DNA of 64,000 nucleotides from NCBI RefSeq assembly GCF_006175985.1, contig NZ_SRSH01000003.1:124001-188000 (forward strand), in the 5' to 3' direction. The notes beneath the pieces are model-generated. The model had not been told where the DNA came from. It did no database searches and worked only from the letters and a program-made list of their open reading frames with translations. Origin of the DNA: Methylotetracoccus oryzae. GTDB lineage: Bacteria > Pseudomonadota > Gammaproteobacteria > Methylococcales > Methylococcaceae. Below, piece after piece: positions 1 to 8,821 of the stretch; position 1 is the stretch's first letter, and each line of letters starts with the position of its first letter. The position numbers were made by a program, and so were the translations under genes.

Positions 1-173
1 GCCTTCATCAAGGCGATGCGGAGCGCCCCGGTTACGCTCGATCCGAGCCCGATCCTTGCGGCGATAGCGGGGATCAGGATGAGCGAAGCGAACGCGAGCC
101 CGGTACCGAGCAGCAATCTGCCCTGGTCACGGGATCGTGGTGTCCCGGCGCGAGAAATCACGGTAGTGGTCAT
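1..173 (-). CDS. N-terminal fragment of a membrane protein
   Basis: Only the first 57 codons are inside the window; the gene runs off the left edge on the minus strand. The ATG at 173-171 is followed by a short basic stretch and then a hydrophobic segment of about 20 residues (LLLGTGLAFASLIL...), as expected for a signal anchor or first transmembrane helix. A weak purine-rich stretch (CAGGA) lies about 8 bases upstream. Too little is visible to assign a family. Confidence 0.5.
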   Translation of the reverse strand, partial: MTTTVISRAGTPRSRDQGRLLLGTGLAFASLILIPAIAARIGLGSSVTGALRIALMK

Positions 174-464
174 GGATCGATCCTGTCAATGAGTTGGAAA
201 TCAGGCCGCGGACGTCCGAGCATCAGGGGCCCGGGATTACCTGCCCCCGCGATCAGGCAAGTGCCATGCCCATGCGCGCTTTCGTGAGCCGACAAGCGCT
301 TGCCGGGAAGGATCGCGTCGGAATCCGGGCCGACCCACGGGAAAACCCTGAGATCTCTGTGTGAAATGACGCACAGTCCAAGGATAGTGCGGCGCCGGCG
401 GATCGGCGCGTTCCGGACGCCGGGTCGAGCAAACGACCGGTTGGTACCGGCGGGTTTCCTTCCG

Positions 465-1277
465 TCAGGTCGGTGGGGACTTGGGGTTTGACTGGAACGG
501 GACTTTCAAAAGATCGATGAATCGCAGGCGCATCGGGTCGCGCAACTCGTCCAGTCCGATTTGCAGCCCTTCCTGGCCGCTGTCAGGCGTGGCGAGGTAA
601 GTGCCAAACAACCAGTCCCACCAGGGCACCGAAAAGCCGAAATTCGAGTCGGTTTCGCACCGGCGCCGAGAATGGTGAATGCGGTGCAGATCCGGTGTGA
701 TCAATAACTGCCGGACTGCCCGCTCGGTTCGAGGGGAGAGACGAACATTGCCGTGGTTGAATTGAGCGCAGGCATTCAGCAGGGCCTCGAAGGTCAACAC
801 CACGGCGGGCGCGATCCCAAAGGCGGCGACCAAAGCCATCTTGAAGAACATCGACAACACCAACTCGAACGGGTGGAATCGAATCGCCGTCGATGTGTCA
901 AACTCGAGGTCGCTGTGATGGACCTTGTGGAGCCGCCACAGCAGCGGTACCTTGTGAAAGACGACATGCTGGGCGTAGATCGCAGCATCGAGCAGTAACA
1001 GGGACAGAACCGCGGCCGCCCATGGGGACAGTCCGATTGCCGGGAACAGGCCCCAGCCACGTTCTGCTGCAAACCATGCGACACCGAAAGCGCCACCGCC
1101 GCTGAGCATGCGCAACACGCCGAAGTTCAAGGTCATCAACGCGAGATGGCGTGTAACCCGGGAGATTTTGCGCTCGCCGCCGCGGTGGAACGGCCTCAGC
1201 CACTCCCAGAACAACATCAGAGCTAGGGCGATTGCGAAGAGGCTCAGGCGGGTGATTGCGGTCTCTGTCATGCTCAT
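465..1277 (-). CDS. sterol desaturase / fatty acid hydroxylase family protein
   Basis: An integral-membrane di-iron oxygenase of 270 residues, the usual size for this family. The histidine clusters that bind the two irons are visible: HVVFH, then HKVHH about a dozen residues later, and HRIHH in the C-terminal third after an NHGN stretch. Several hydrophobic helices surround them. Such enzymes hydroxylate or desaturate lipid substrates at the cytoplasmic membrane; the substrate cannot be told from sequence. The start chosen (MSMTET...) begins just before the first hydrophobic helix; an upstream in-frame extension of 144 codons looks like non-coding shadow. It is divergent from the DUF2064 gene at 1449, leaving about 170 bases for both promoters. 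Confidence 0.85.
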   Translation of the reverse strand: MSMTETAITRLSLFAIALALMLFWEWLRPFHRGGERKISRVTRHLALMTLNFGVLRMLSGGGAFGVAWFAAERGWGLFPAIGLSPWAAAVLSLLLLDAAIYAQHVVFHKVPLLWRLHKVHHSDLEFDTSTAIRFHPFELVLSMFFKMALVAAFGIAPAVVLTFEALLNACAQFNHGNVRLSPRTERAVRQLLITPDLHRIHHSRRRCETDSNFGFSVPWWDWLFGTYLATPDSGQEGLQIGLDELRDPMRLRFIDLLKVPFQSNPKSPPT

Positions 1278-1448
1278 CAGGCAGGCCTCGAACAGCCAGT
1301 GGACGCGCCACAAGGGCACGCGGACACGCCTTACCTTGCCATTCCCGGGGCGGCGCGTCGAGAGGCTGAGAGCTGCGGGCCAGCTCTTGCTGTTGCGCTG
1401 TGGCCGCCGAATCCCGCTTCCCGGTGGGGCGGTCAAGAGCACGATCTG

Positions 1449-2156
1449 ATGGTTCCGCTGCACCGAGCCTTCCCGAGTGCGGGGCAGTCCCCGGAGGGCG
1501 CGGAATCCGGTGTCGGTTCGCTTTTCCAGGTCTTTGCGAAGGCCCCCGTTCCGGGCTTCGCGAAGACGCGGTTGATTCCGGTCCTGGGAGCAGACGGGGC
1601 GGCACGTCTCCAGGGCGCACTGGTCCGGCATACTCTTGAGGTTTGCTGTGCGGCGGCTCACGCCGTGAATGGGCGCGTGGAACTGTGGTGTGCGCCGGAT
1701 GCGGGACACCCGCTTTTCGAGCGTTGCGCGACGGATTTCGGCGTGCGTCTCGAGTCGCAGCGCGGTAGCGACCTCGGCGAGCGCATGTGCGGTGCGTTCG
1801 GCGCGGGGCTACGGCGTGCCGCGGCGGTCGTTCTGCTTGGCAGCGACGCGCCCGGTCTCACGACGGAGGACCTGATCGCGGCAGCCGGCACACTCGCGAG
1901 CGGCAGCGACGGCGTCCTGGTGCCGGCACTGGACGGCGGGTACGTACTGATCGGCCTCACTCGTCTCGAGGCGGGCCTGTTCGAAAGGGTCGAATGGGGC
2001 ACGGCGCGCGTGTTGGCGCAGACCCGCCGACGCTTGTTGCGCCTTGGTTACGTATGGGAGGAACTGTCCGATCAGGGAGACCTCGACACCCCGGCGGACT
2101 GGCAGCGCCTCCTGGCGGCGCGACCGGAGTGGCGTCTTAGGGTAACGGAATCCTGA
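1449..2156 (+). CDS. DUF2064 / TIGR04282 family nucleotidyl- or glycosyltransferase
   Basis: This 235-residue protein has the hallmarks of the TIGR04282 (arsenosugar-type glycosyltransferase, DUF2064) family. They are an N-terminal VFAKAPVPGFAKTRL motif resembling a GT-A nucleotide-binding loop, a central LLGSDAPGL motif with the metal/nucleotide-binding aspartate, and ALDGGYVLIGL. Members are predicted to transfer an activated sugar or related group; experimental function is poorly known. The ATG at 1449 puts the AKAPVPG motif about 30 residues in, slightly longer than usual; an in-frame open stretch reaches back to 1299 but has no family similarity. The downstream gene is on the opposite strand. 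Confidence 0.82.
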   Translation: MVPLHRAFPSAGQSPEGAESGVGSLFQVFAKAPVPGFAKTRLIPVLGADGAARLQGALVRHTLEVCCAAAHAVNGRVELWCAPDAGHPLFERCATDFGVRLESQRGSDLGERMCGAFGAGLRRAAAVVLLGSDAPGLTTEDLIAAAGTLASGSDGVLVPALDGGYVLIGLTRLEAGLFERVEWGTARVLAQTRRRLLRLGYVWEELSDQGDLDTPADWQRLLAARPEWRLRVTES

Positions 2157-2277
2157 TGTAGCGGTGGTTTCTGGGGTCGCCGTGCTCGGGCAATCAGCCG
2201 AACTCGGGGAGGCGAACGCGTCGCCTCCGGTCAGCGTCGACAGAACGTGGCGCGCACCGTCCCGCGATGTACCTGCT

Positions 2278-3774
2278 CTAGCGAGGCTGCAGCGGTTCGC
2301 TCGTCCAGGCCGTGCGTCCCGTCGCGGTCATGATGCGACAGGTCAGCAAGCCGTTCTCGTCGATCTCGATTGCTCCGACATTCATCCACTCCTTGGCTTC
2401 GGAAAAGCTTTTGATTTTCGTGGGGTTGTCAGGTCCGAAGATAAACAGCCGTTCCGGGCGCAAGCTGGCATCGAGCGTCCGATTCGGCAGCAGGCCTGCG
2501 TTCAGTGGACCCGACGTGAACTCGTGCATGACAAATGGTGAGTCCGGGGAGAACGGGCGGAATCTCAGCGCCTGCGCGAATTGCGCATTGGCCGTGAGCC
2601 AGACGATGTTCTTGAGTCCTTCGCTGCGCATGAACGCGGTCAAGTCCGACAATTCCCGTTCGAAGCCGGACTTCTGATCCGCACTGGCCCAACCGTCCCG
2701 CCCCTTTTCGCCTTGGCTACCGGTTGGCACAGCGAGCGGCACGCTGGAAATGATGAACTTCCATGTGGCGTCCGAATTGGAAAGCCGGTGTTTAAGCCAC
2801 GTGAACTGCTCGCGTCCCAGGAGCGTCTTCGGTCGATCCTGCCGATCCTCTGCGCCGTTGGCGTCCCGATACTGGCGGGTATCGAGCAGGAACAACTCGG
2901 CGTGTTGACCCCAGCGCACGCTTCGGTAAAGCCGGGATGGGCGGTCCTGCGACCACAGCAGGGGGTTATAATCGAAAAACGCGGTCAGACCGATCGGCAG
3001 CAGATGTTCCGGTGCCGCAACCGCGCGCGCGGCGGACGTGTCGTGCAGGGGTCCGAAATCGTCGACCACCTCGTGGTCGTTCCAGACTGGAAAATAGGGC
3101 GTTCGCGCCAGGAAATCCTGGAGGCCGCGGTCGAGGCGGGTGTATTTCCAAACGGTCCAGAACTCGGCGAGGCTGCGTGCCGCGCTGTCCCGTCCGGGGA
3201 TTTGCACGTTGCCGTATTTGCCGCGATGCTCGCAGGGAGCGTCGGCGTGGATCATGTCACCCAGGGCCAGGAAAAAGTCCCAGCGCGAGCGGGTCAGTTG
3301 CGGGAATATAGGGAAACCTTCCTGCGCGTCGCGACAGACATTCTGGCCCGCGAGATCCCCGCCCCACAGAAAGCGCACCGGTTGGCGGGCGCGCGGCACC
3401 GGTGCGGTCCGGAAGCTGCCCGAAACCGGATCATGTCGCGGCGGTTCGGAATCCCCCCCGAAGCGGACCGCGTACTGGTACGCGGTGTCCGGTTCCAGGT
3501 CGCGAAACACGAGTTTCCCTGTATAGTCGTGAGCTGCAATCACAGGCGCCTGTTGATGCAGTGCGGTGTCCGATTGGAGCGCCCGCACCCAGGCGTGCAT
3601 CGTCGTTTCGCGGTCGGAACGCGCCCAGACGACTGCAGCGTCCTGGGTCACCTCTCCGACCATGAGGCCATGGGTAATCGGCGAACGCTCCTCGGCCCCA
3701 CGTAAGGCCGACGCCGCCGTGCTGAGTACCGCGAGCGCAAGCGCCCTCAGGGACAGTCGAATCAGTGTGCGCAT
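2278..3774 (-). CDS. phoD: PhoD-like alkaline phosphatase / phosphodiesterase
   Basis: A 498-residue secreted metallophosphatase. The N-terminus (MRTLIRLSLRALALAVLSTAASALRGAEE) is a signal peptide with a likely cleavage site near residue 25. A PhoD N-terminal beta domain follows (SPITHGLMVGEVT...VVWARSD). The metallophosphatase core has FLWGGDLAGQNVC, LALGDMIHADAPC and VWNDHEVVDDFG, the conserved metal-binding motifs of this family. It would hydrolyse phosphomono- or diesters outside the cytoplasm, typically with Fe/Ca ions. The start was set at the codon preceding the basic/hydrophobic signal sequence; the in-frame extension upstream is not signal-like. It is divergently transcribed from the peroxidase gene at 4244. 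Confidence 0.88.
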   Translation of the reverse strand: MRTLIRLSLRALALAVLSTAASALRGAEERSPITHGLMVGEVTQDAAVVWARSDRETTMHAWVRALQSDTALHQQAPVIAAHDYTGKLVFRDLEPDTAYQYAVRFGGDSEPPRHDPVSGSFRTAPVPRARQPVRFLWGGDLAGQNVCRDAQEGFPIFPQLTRSRWDFFLALGDMIHADAPCEHRGKYGNVQIPGRDSAARSLAEFWTVWKYTRLDRGLQDFLARTPYFPVWNDHEVVDDFGPLHDTSAARAVAAPEHLLPIGLTAFFDYNPLLWSQDRPSRLYRSVRWGQHAELFLLDTRQYRDANGAEDRQDRPKTLLGREQFTWLKHRLSNSDATWKFIISSVPLAVPTGSQGEKGRDGWASADQKSGFERELSDLTAFMRSEGLKNIVWLTANAQFAQALRFRPFSPDSPFVMHEFTSGPLNAGLLPNRTLDASLRPERLFIFGPDNPTKIKSFSEAKEWMNVGAIEIDENGLLTCRIMTATGRTAWTSEPLQPR

Positions 3775-4243
3775 CAGACGATCTTGGGAACGATTGCGGG
3801 CCCGGGACGAATGGCTGATTTCCGCGGTAAACCTCGTTGAGCGGCCAATCCGCCGGTCAATCGGGTTTGGCTTGGCTGGGCTCCCCGCGACACACATCCT
3901 GTCGCAGTGCCGGTGCCTGGTGGCGCCGCCGTCGGCCATTGTGGCAATTCAAACTCGGTCTGTCACGGTGCCTTCCGGCGCGTCGCCCCGGATTGCCGCG
4001 TGCGGGAGAGGCGTCAGTTTTTTTTACAGCCACCCAGTGCAGTTCGTTGGCCGAGCGCGTCAGCGCTAATTCTGGTACCGATGGATCATGCTTTAGGTAT
4101 CTAGGGGCCTGTTTCTTGCTTGTTTCGTTGGAGTGGTCGTGCTTGCCGTGATCAAGAAGCGCTGGCCGTCCGATGCTCGTCTGACTCGGAGCCGCCGGTT
4201 CCGGCAGATAGACATGATTTTCGGGCCTTATCCGGGTGACTGA
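3775..4243. other. 469-bp divergent intergenic region
   Basis: This lies between the divergently transcribed phoD-like gene (minus) and the dihaem peroxidase gene (plus), so it should hold both promoters. It is less GC-rich than the flanking genes, with an eight-T run near 4018-4025. No convincing open reading frame and no clear -35/-10 pair was found by eye. Confidence 0.5.
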
Positions 4244-5515
4244 GTGAATCCTTTTCAAGTTGAAATCCCAGTGGTCAAACACAAGCTTCTGACTGTTCTG
4301 ATGTTGTTCTGGCTGGCATTCATCACCGGAATGAACGCCGACGTTGCGGGTGCGGCCGGCTTGACCGACATGGAGCGCCTCGGGCGACGCCTGTTCTTCG
4401 ATGCGAACCTTTCGGATCCGCCGGGGCAGTCATGTGCGGCATGCCACGACCCAACCTTTGCCTTCACGGATCCCGACAAATGGCAGCCTACCTCCGAAGG
4501 GGCGACCGGCGGCCTGTTTGGACGGCGCAATACGCCAACCGTGATGTACGCCACGGCGGCCACCAATCCCGAACTGCAGTTCGACCCAAGCCTCCGGATC
4601 TGGCGGGGGGGGCAGTTCTGGGACGGACGGGCGAAGAATCTGGAAGAGCAGGCCAAACAGCCGTTTCTGAACCCGTTGGAAATGGGCAACCGCGCTCAGC
4701 CCGACCCGCAAGTCGCCGCCGCGACGGTCGTCGAGAAGGTCCGCAACTCCGGGTATGCCGCTCTGTTCAGGGGCGTTTTCGGCCGCGCTGTGCTGGCCGA
4801 TCCGGTACGGGCTTTCGACGCCATCGCAACCGCGATCGCGGCCTTCGAACGGACGGCGGCATTCGGTCAGTACAGTTCCAAGTTCGATGCCGTGGTCGCG
4901 GGTCGAGCGAGCTTCACCGTGCAGGAGCGCACCGGTGAGAGTTTGTACAATCAGCTGGGTTGTGCCCAGTGTCATCCGGTGCGCGCCATCCCGGGCCCCA
5001 ACAACCTGCCGAGGCCCGGAACGGATTTCTCCTACCACAATATTGGCATCCCCAAGAATCCTCGCAGCCGCTTCTACCGAATGCCGGCTGAGCTGAATCC
5101 TGATCAGGGCGCCTTCATCGATCTGGGGCTGGGTGGCAGCTTTGCGGAAGGTTCCGAGGATCGCGTGGCACAGCTTGGGAAGCACAAGGTGCCGACGCTG
5201 CGGAACATCGCCTTGACGGCGCCCTATGGCCACAATGGCTATTTCAACACGCTCAAGGGAATCGTGGAGTTCTACAACTCTCGGGATACACGGCCGCGCT
5301 GCCAGAACCCGCGAGGGCAGGACGTCAACGTCAGTGAAGAAGCCGCGCTGCGCCGGGGTTGTTGGCCGGCCCCAGAAGTCCCGTCGACGGTCGACAGGGA
5401 AATCCGCGGTGGACGTGCGATGGGGAGCATGGGGCTCCAGCCGGAGGATGTCGATGCGATCGTCGCCTTCCTGAATACGCTGACCGACGGCTGGCATCGC
5501 GGGTTCCGTTTCTGA
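4244..5515 (+). CDS. di-haem cytochrome c peroxidase / MauG family
   Basis: A 423-residue periplasmic protein with two c-type haem motifs, CAACH around residue 65 and CAQCH around residue 240, the pattern of bacterial dihaem peroxidases and MauG relatives. A hydrophobic signal sequence (LLTVLMLFWLAFITGM) precedes LTDMERLGRRLFFDANLS, the typical N-terminal signature. The C-terminal part has KVPTLRNIALTAPYGHNG, shared with CcpA/MauG. It would reduce hydrogen peroxide or oxidise a partner protein using electrons from cytochrome c. The start codon is GTG at 4244 or an in-frame GTG at 4271; neither has a strong ribosome binding site. It is followed by a lipoprotein gene on the same strand. Confidence 0.88.
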   Translation: MNPFQVEIPVVKHKLLTVLMLFWLAFITGMNADVAGAAGLTDMERLGRRLFFDANLSDPPGQSCAACHDPTFAFTDPDKWQPTSEGATGGLFGRRNTPTVMYATAATNPELQFDPSLRIWRGGQFWDGRAKNLEEQAKQPFLNPLEMGNRAQPDPQVAAATVVEKVRNSGYAALFRGVFGRAVLADPVRAFDAIATAIAAFERTAAFGQYSSKFDAVVAGRASFTVQERTGESLYNQLGCAQCHPVRAIPGPNNLPRPGTDFSYHNIGIPKNPRSRFYRMPAELNPDQGAFIDLGLGGSFAEGSEDRVAQLGKHKVPTLRNIALTAPYGHNGYFNTLKGIVEFYNSRDTRPRCQNPRGQDVNVSEEAALRRGCWPAPEVPSTVDREIRGGRAMGSMGLQPEDVDAIVAFLNTLTDGWHRGFRF

Positions 5516-5724
5516 CCCCGTCACGCCGGTCCGGCCTCGCCCGGTTGGCAACGGCCGGGCAAGCCGTTAGACTCGCCGCGCCTGTCAGCGAACCTGCCTG
5601 GCCGACAACCGGTGGACGATCGAACCAATCGGGGCGGCGCGGGTGCCGAATCGGCCTGCGTCCCCAGCGGAGAGTAGGGACGCCCAGGCTGAGGGGTTTA
5701 CCGATCATGAATAATGGAGGACTT

Positions 5725-6429
5725 GTGGAATACCGCATCAAAACGTTAGCGCTGCTGGTTTCCGGCACGATTGCCGCCGGGTCTTTGGTTTCGGGGTGCG
5801 CATCGCGCGATGCGGGAACTGCGGCACAGGCGGCCGCAATGTCAGCCCCTGCCCAGGCAGCGATCGCAGCGGCACCGAAGGTGAGCGACACGGCCGCATC
5901 GCCGGCGGTGACGGAGCGGCCGGGCGTCGTGGAAGGCGAACTGACCGTAGTGACGGCGAAGGTCAAGGCCATCGATAGCAAGAGCCGGGTCGTGACACTC
6001 GTCTACCCCGACGGCAAGACGGCCAAAATCAAATGTGGGCCCGAGGTGCGCAATTTCGCGCAGATCCGCGTGGGTGATGACGTGACCGCCGAGTTCCTTG
6101 AATCGGTCGAGATTTTCGTCAGCTCGGAAAAGGTCACCCCGGCCGCCGGTACCGCGAGTGCAGTCGAGCGTGCTCCGTTGGGCGGCAAGCCCGGAATGAC
6201 CGAAGTCCAGAGCGTCGAAGTGACGGCGGAGGTCGAGTCCATCGACTACAAGACCCGCATGGTGAAACTGCGCGGGCCGGAAGGCAAGACCAAAACGGTC
6301 AAGGCCGGGCCAGAAGTGAAGCGTCTGGATGAAGTCAAGCCGGGCGATACCGTCGTGGTGCGCTACACCGAAGCGGTTTCGATCCGCGTTACTGCGCCGA
6401 ACGAGGCCGCACCAACAAAGAAGAGATAA
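5725..6429 (+). CDS. lipoprotein with two tandem copies of a small beta domain
   Basis: The 234-residue product begins with a lipoprotein signal (LVSGC, lipidated Cys at residue 25). After an Ala-rich linker come two related segments of about 62 residues, at roughly residues 74-140 and 161-225. Each runs V-x-A-x-V-x-x-ID-x-K-x-R-x-V-x-L, then a PDGKTAKIKCGPEV or PEGKTKTVKAGPEV turn, then VGD or PGD, then E-(S/A)-V. This looks like an internal duplication of an all-beta domain. The GTG at 5725 is preceded by GGAGG (5716-5720) at short spacing and is preferred over the ATG at 5707. I do not recognise a named family and no function is assigned. Confidence 0.72.
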   Translation: MEYRIKTLALLVSGTIAAGSLVSGCASRDAGTAAQAAAMSAPAQAAIAAAPKVSDTAASPAVTERPGVVEGELTVVTAKVKAIDSKSRVVTLVYPDGKTAKIKCGPEVRNFAQIRVGDDVTAEFLESVEIFVSSEKVTPAAGTASAVERAPLGGKPGMTEVQSVEVTAEVESIDYKTRMVKLRGPEGKTKTVKAGPEVKRLDEVKPGDTVVVRYTEAVSIRVTAPNEAAPTKKR

Positions 6430-6523
6430 CGGCTTGTCTCGGCAGAGGACCGCGAGCAGGGCTTCGGTGTTGAAGTGTCTGCAGCTTAACTGCCTGGGGT
6501 GACGAACAAGGCAAGGAACGGTT

Positions 6524-7111
6524 TCAAGAGATCTGCTTGATCGAGCGCGTCAGGGGCTTGCCCGGGCGGCGCTCGATCAGTTCGGCTTCGGCCATTTCAG
6601 CGGGTTTGGCCAGTGTCTTCAGCGGCGGCCCGCGCAGCGCGCGCGCCTCCTGTCGCGCCCGCGCCAGATAGCCGGCCAATGCGCCCCCCGCCGTGGTCGC
6701 TGTCACCAGTGCCAGGGTGAACAATTCGATGTAAAGCAGGATTCCCGCAAGGCCGACCATCCCCGTCACGGCTGCGCCAAGTTTGAAGTTTGCCTTCGAG
6801 TGCGCTCGGCGGGTTTCCTCGACAATGCGTTGATGGCTCTCCTCGACGATCTGGCGTTTCTCGGCTTCGGCCGAGACCCGCAGACTCTCTCTGTCGCGCG
6901 CGAAGTCATCACGCACTTCTGCGAGCGCGTCCTTCTTTACGTGCTCGGCAATCGAGCCGAACCACAGACCGACGACCACGGTCAGCGCGGCGGCAATCGC
7001 AGCGGCCAGCGCCCAACCGATCCCGCTCGCGCCGCCCACGGCCACCAGGGCCAGTGCTGCGGCAGCACACTGGACGACGACCAGCCCTGGGATAAACTTC
7101 AGTGCAGACAC
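6524..7111 (-). CDS. hypothetical membrane protein with central coiled coil
   Basis: The 195-residue product has two hydrophobic segments near the N-terminus (VVVQCAAAALALVAVGG and ALAAAIAAALTVVVGLWF). Then comes a strongly charged, probably coiled-coil stretch of about 50 residues (DALAEVRDDFARDRESLRVSAEAEKRQIVEE and on), two further hydrophobic segments, and a basic tail. The start codon is GTG at 7111-7109. The family was not recognised. It sits alone, convergent with the lipoprotein gene and downstream of pcm on the same strand, separated from it by about 270 bases. Confidence 0.6.
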   Translation of the reverse strand: MSALKFIPGLVVVQCAAAALALVAVGGASGIGWALAAAIAAALTVVVGLWFGSIAEHVKKDALAEVRDDFARDRESLRVSAEAEKRQIVEESHQRIVEETRRAHSKANFKLGAAVTGMVGLAGILLYIELFTLALVTATTAGGALAGYLARARQEARALRGPPLKTLAKPAEMAEAELIERRPGKPLTRSIKQIS

Positions 7112-7294
7112 GTGACAGCCTCATTAGCGTAAATGCCCTTCGGAAGGCGGGCAGCGGAAAGGTCCGGGGAACGCTCGCAGATCAGTGTCACCCAACGATC
7201 CGGATAGCGCAATTGCGAAGCGAACTCCGCCTCGTCCGACTGTATGGGGCGGAGAAAGTTCTGGCACATCGGGCGCAACAGGGCGGAGCGTTTC

Positions 7295-7310
7295 GCTCGG
7301 GGTCCCGAGC
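7295..7310. terminator. 7-bp perfect inverted repeat downstream of pcm
   Basis: GCTCGGG and CCCGAGC are separated by two bases, about 75 bases beyond the pcm stop codon on the minus strand. A GC-rich hairpin here could end pcm transcription. No T-tract follows, so this is a weak call. Confidence 0.3.
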
Positions 7311-7383
7311 CCCCTGCAGCCAGAGTGGCGAGAACGAGCCTGGCGTACAACGAGAGCTCAGAGACGCTAGGGGTCGCTCACCG

Positions 7384-8073
7384 TCATGGTGCGGGGCTCC
7401 GATCCGGACGCTCCATTCCCATGGCCCCGGTCAGTGGGACGAATGCGACATCGAGCACGACGCGTGTCGTCAAGGTGCCATCCGCCTGTTTCGTGCCGAC
7501 CAAGAGTTGCTGGTGCCCATGAGGAGCGCCGATTGGAATCACCAGCCGTCGGCCGGTCTTGAGCTGAGCAATCAGCGCGGGCGGGATCTGCGGTGCCGCG
7601 GCGGTCACGATGATGCCATCGAACGGGGCCTGCTCGGGCCAGCCTTCGCACCCATCCGCACGGCGGATTGACACGTTCCCGAATCCCAGTGTTTTGAGGC
7701 GCTGCGCTGCCGCTTCCGCCAGTTCGGGGATGATCTCGACCGAATAGACTGCCTTGACGATGCAGGCCAGCACGGCCGCCTGATAGCCTGAACCGGCGCC
7801 GATCTCGAGCATCCGGTCCGTCGGCAGCGGTCCTAGCAGGTCAGACATCAGCGCCACGATGTAGGGCTGGGAGATGGTCTGCCCACAACCGATTTGCAGT
7901 GGGGCGTTTTCGAAGGCAAACGGCTGCAGTTCCTCGGGCACGAACCGGTCGCGGGGCACGGCGCGAATCGCGCGCGAGACGCACGGATCGAGGTGATCCT
8001 TCCCCGTCCAACCCGCGGTCAGTCGTACTTCCGTCGCGATGTCGCGGCTCAGTGCTTCGATGTCTCTCATCAT
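7384..8073 (-). CDS. pcm: protein-L-isoaspartate O-methyltransferase
   Basis: The 229-residue enzyme methylates L-isoaspartyl residues of damaged proteins using S-adenosylmethionine, starting their repair. PIMT signatures are visible: DRFVPEE near residue 50, GCGQTISQPYIVALM, the SAM-binding LEIGAGSGYQAAVLA, and IIVTAAAPQIP. The C-terminus carries RLVIPIG. Two adjacent ATG codons (8073 and 8070) follow an AGGGGA ribosome binding site on the minus strand; the second gives better spacing, so the true N-terminus may be one residue shorter. In many gammaproteobacteria pcm lies next to surE or nlpD, which is not the case here; it is divergent from the formate dehydrogenase operon. Confidence 0.93.
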   Translation of the reverse strand: MMRDIEALSRDIATEVRLTAGWTGKDHLDPCVSRAIRAVPRDRFVPEELQPFAFENAPLQIGCGQTISQPYIVALMSDLLGPLPTDRMLEIGAGSGYQAAVLACIVKAVYSVEIIPELAEAAAQRLKTLGFGNVSIRRADGCEGWPEQAPFDGIIVTAAAPQIPPALIAQLKTGRRLVIPIGAPHGHQQLLVGTKQADGTLTTRVVLDVAFVPLTGAMGMERPDRSPAP

Positions 8074-8203
8074 GTCCCCTGGACGGCTCGGCCTGCGCAC
8101 ACCATTGTAGGGTCGATCGGGGGGGCTTGCCCATGCCGCAAACGCCTCCCGGATCACCGCCAGCAAAGCCCGGATAATCCGACTGTGAGGGTCGGGAAAA
8201 AAG

Positions 8204-8232
8204 TTGCGCGCCGCGCAGGATTCGCTTTAAAT
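8204..8232 (+). promoter_or_regulatory. candidate sigma-70-type promoter for the fds operon
   Basis: TTGCGC (8204-8209) and TTAAAT (8227-8232) are separated by 17 bases, in one of the few AT-rich spots upstream of fdsG. The distance to the fdsG start is about 110 bases, leaving room for a regulated leader. This was found by eye only. Confidence 0.38.
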
Positions 8233-8344
8233 AACTGGCCAATAAATCGGGCGTCGCCAGAAGCGCCGCGAGGCTTGTCCCGAGTCCGCGCGGGGTCGAT
8301 GCGCCACCGATCATCAGCCGATCCCTTCAGTCTCAGAGGATTCA

Positions 8345-8821
8345 ATGTCATCACAGGCATGGGACCACGAAACGGTCCGCTCGATTGTCGCCGGGCTCAA
8401 AGCGAAGCCGGGTGCCTTGCTTCCGGTGCTGCACGGTATCCAGGATGCGCTGGGCTTCGTTCCGCCCGATGCCGTGCCGATCATTGCCGATGAGCTGAAT
8501 TTATCGCGAGCCGAAGTGCACGGCGTCATCACCTTCTACCACTACTTCCGTGACACTCCCCCGGGCAGGCATACGATCCACTTGTGTCGGGCGGAGAGCT
8601 GTCAGTCGATGAACGCGGCAGGGCTCGAGGCCCATGCGAAGGCGCAACTCGGTATCGACTTTCACGAGACCACGCCGGATGGCACGATCAGTCTCGAGCC
8701 GGTCTACTGTCTTGGAAACTGCGCGTGTTCGCCGGCCATCATGGTCGACCACGACGTTTACGGACGCGTCACGCCCGAACGTTTCGATGCGATCGTAGCA
8801 GACCTCAGGAGCGAGAAATGA
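8345..8821 (+). CDS. fdsG: NAD-dependent formate dehydrogenase gamma subunit (NuoE-like)
   Basis: This 158-residue protein belongs to the NuoE/HoxE thioredoxin-like [2Fe-2S] family. Cluster ligands are seen as CRAESC and, about 35 residues later, CLGNC. The N-terminal helical part ([16 protein letters not shown]) and [13 protein letters not shown] are typical. In FdsABG-type formate dehydrogenases this subunit pairs with FdsB to pass electrons to NAD. The next gene starts inside the stop codon (ATGA overlap), implying translational coupling. It is the first gene of the fdsGBA-fdhD-fdsD set. Confidence 0.93.
   Translation: MSSQAWDHETVRSIVAGLKAKPGALLPVLHGIQDALGFVPPDAVPIIADELNLSRAEVHGVITFYHYFRDTPPGRHTIHLCRAESCQSMNAAGLEAHAKAQLGIDFHETTPDGTISLEPVYCLGNCACSPAIMVDHDVYGRVTPERFDAIVADLRSEK

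Noticed and set aside
7099-7350. 83-codon minus-strand open frame between pcm and the coiled-coil membrane protein gene
   Set aside because: No ribosome binding site, no family, and composition like a shadow frame; not excluded but unsupported.
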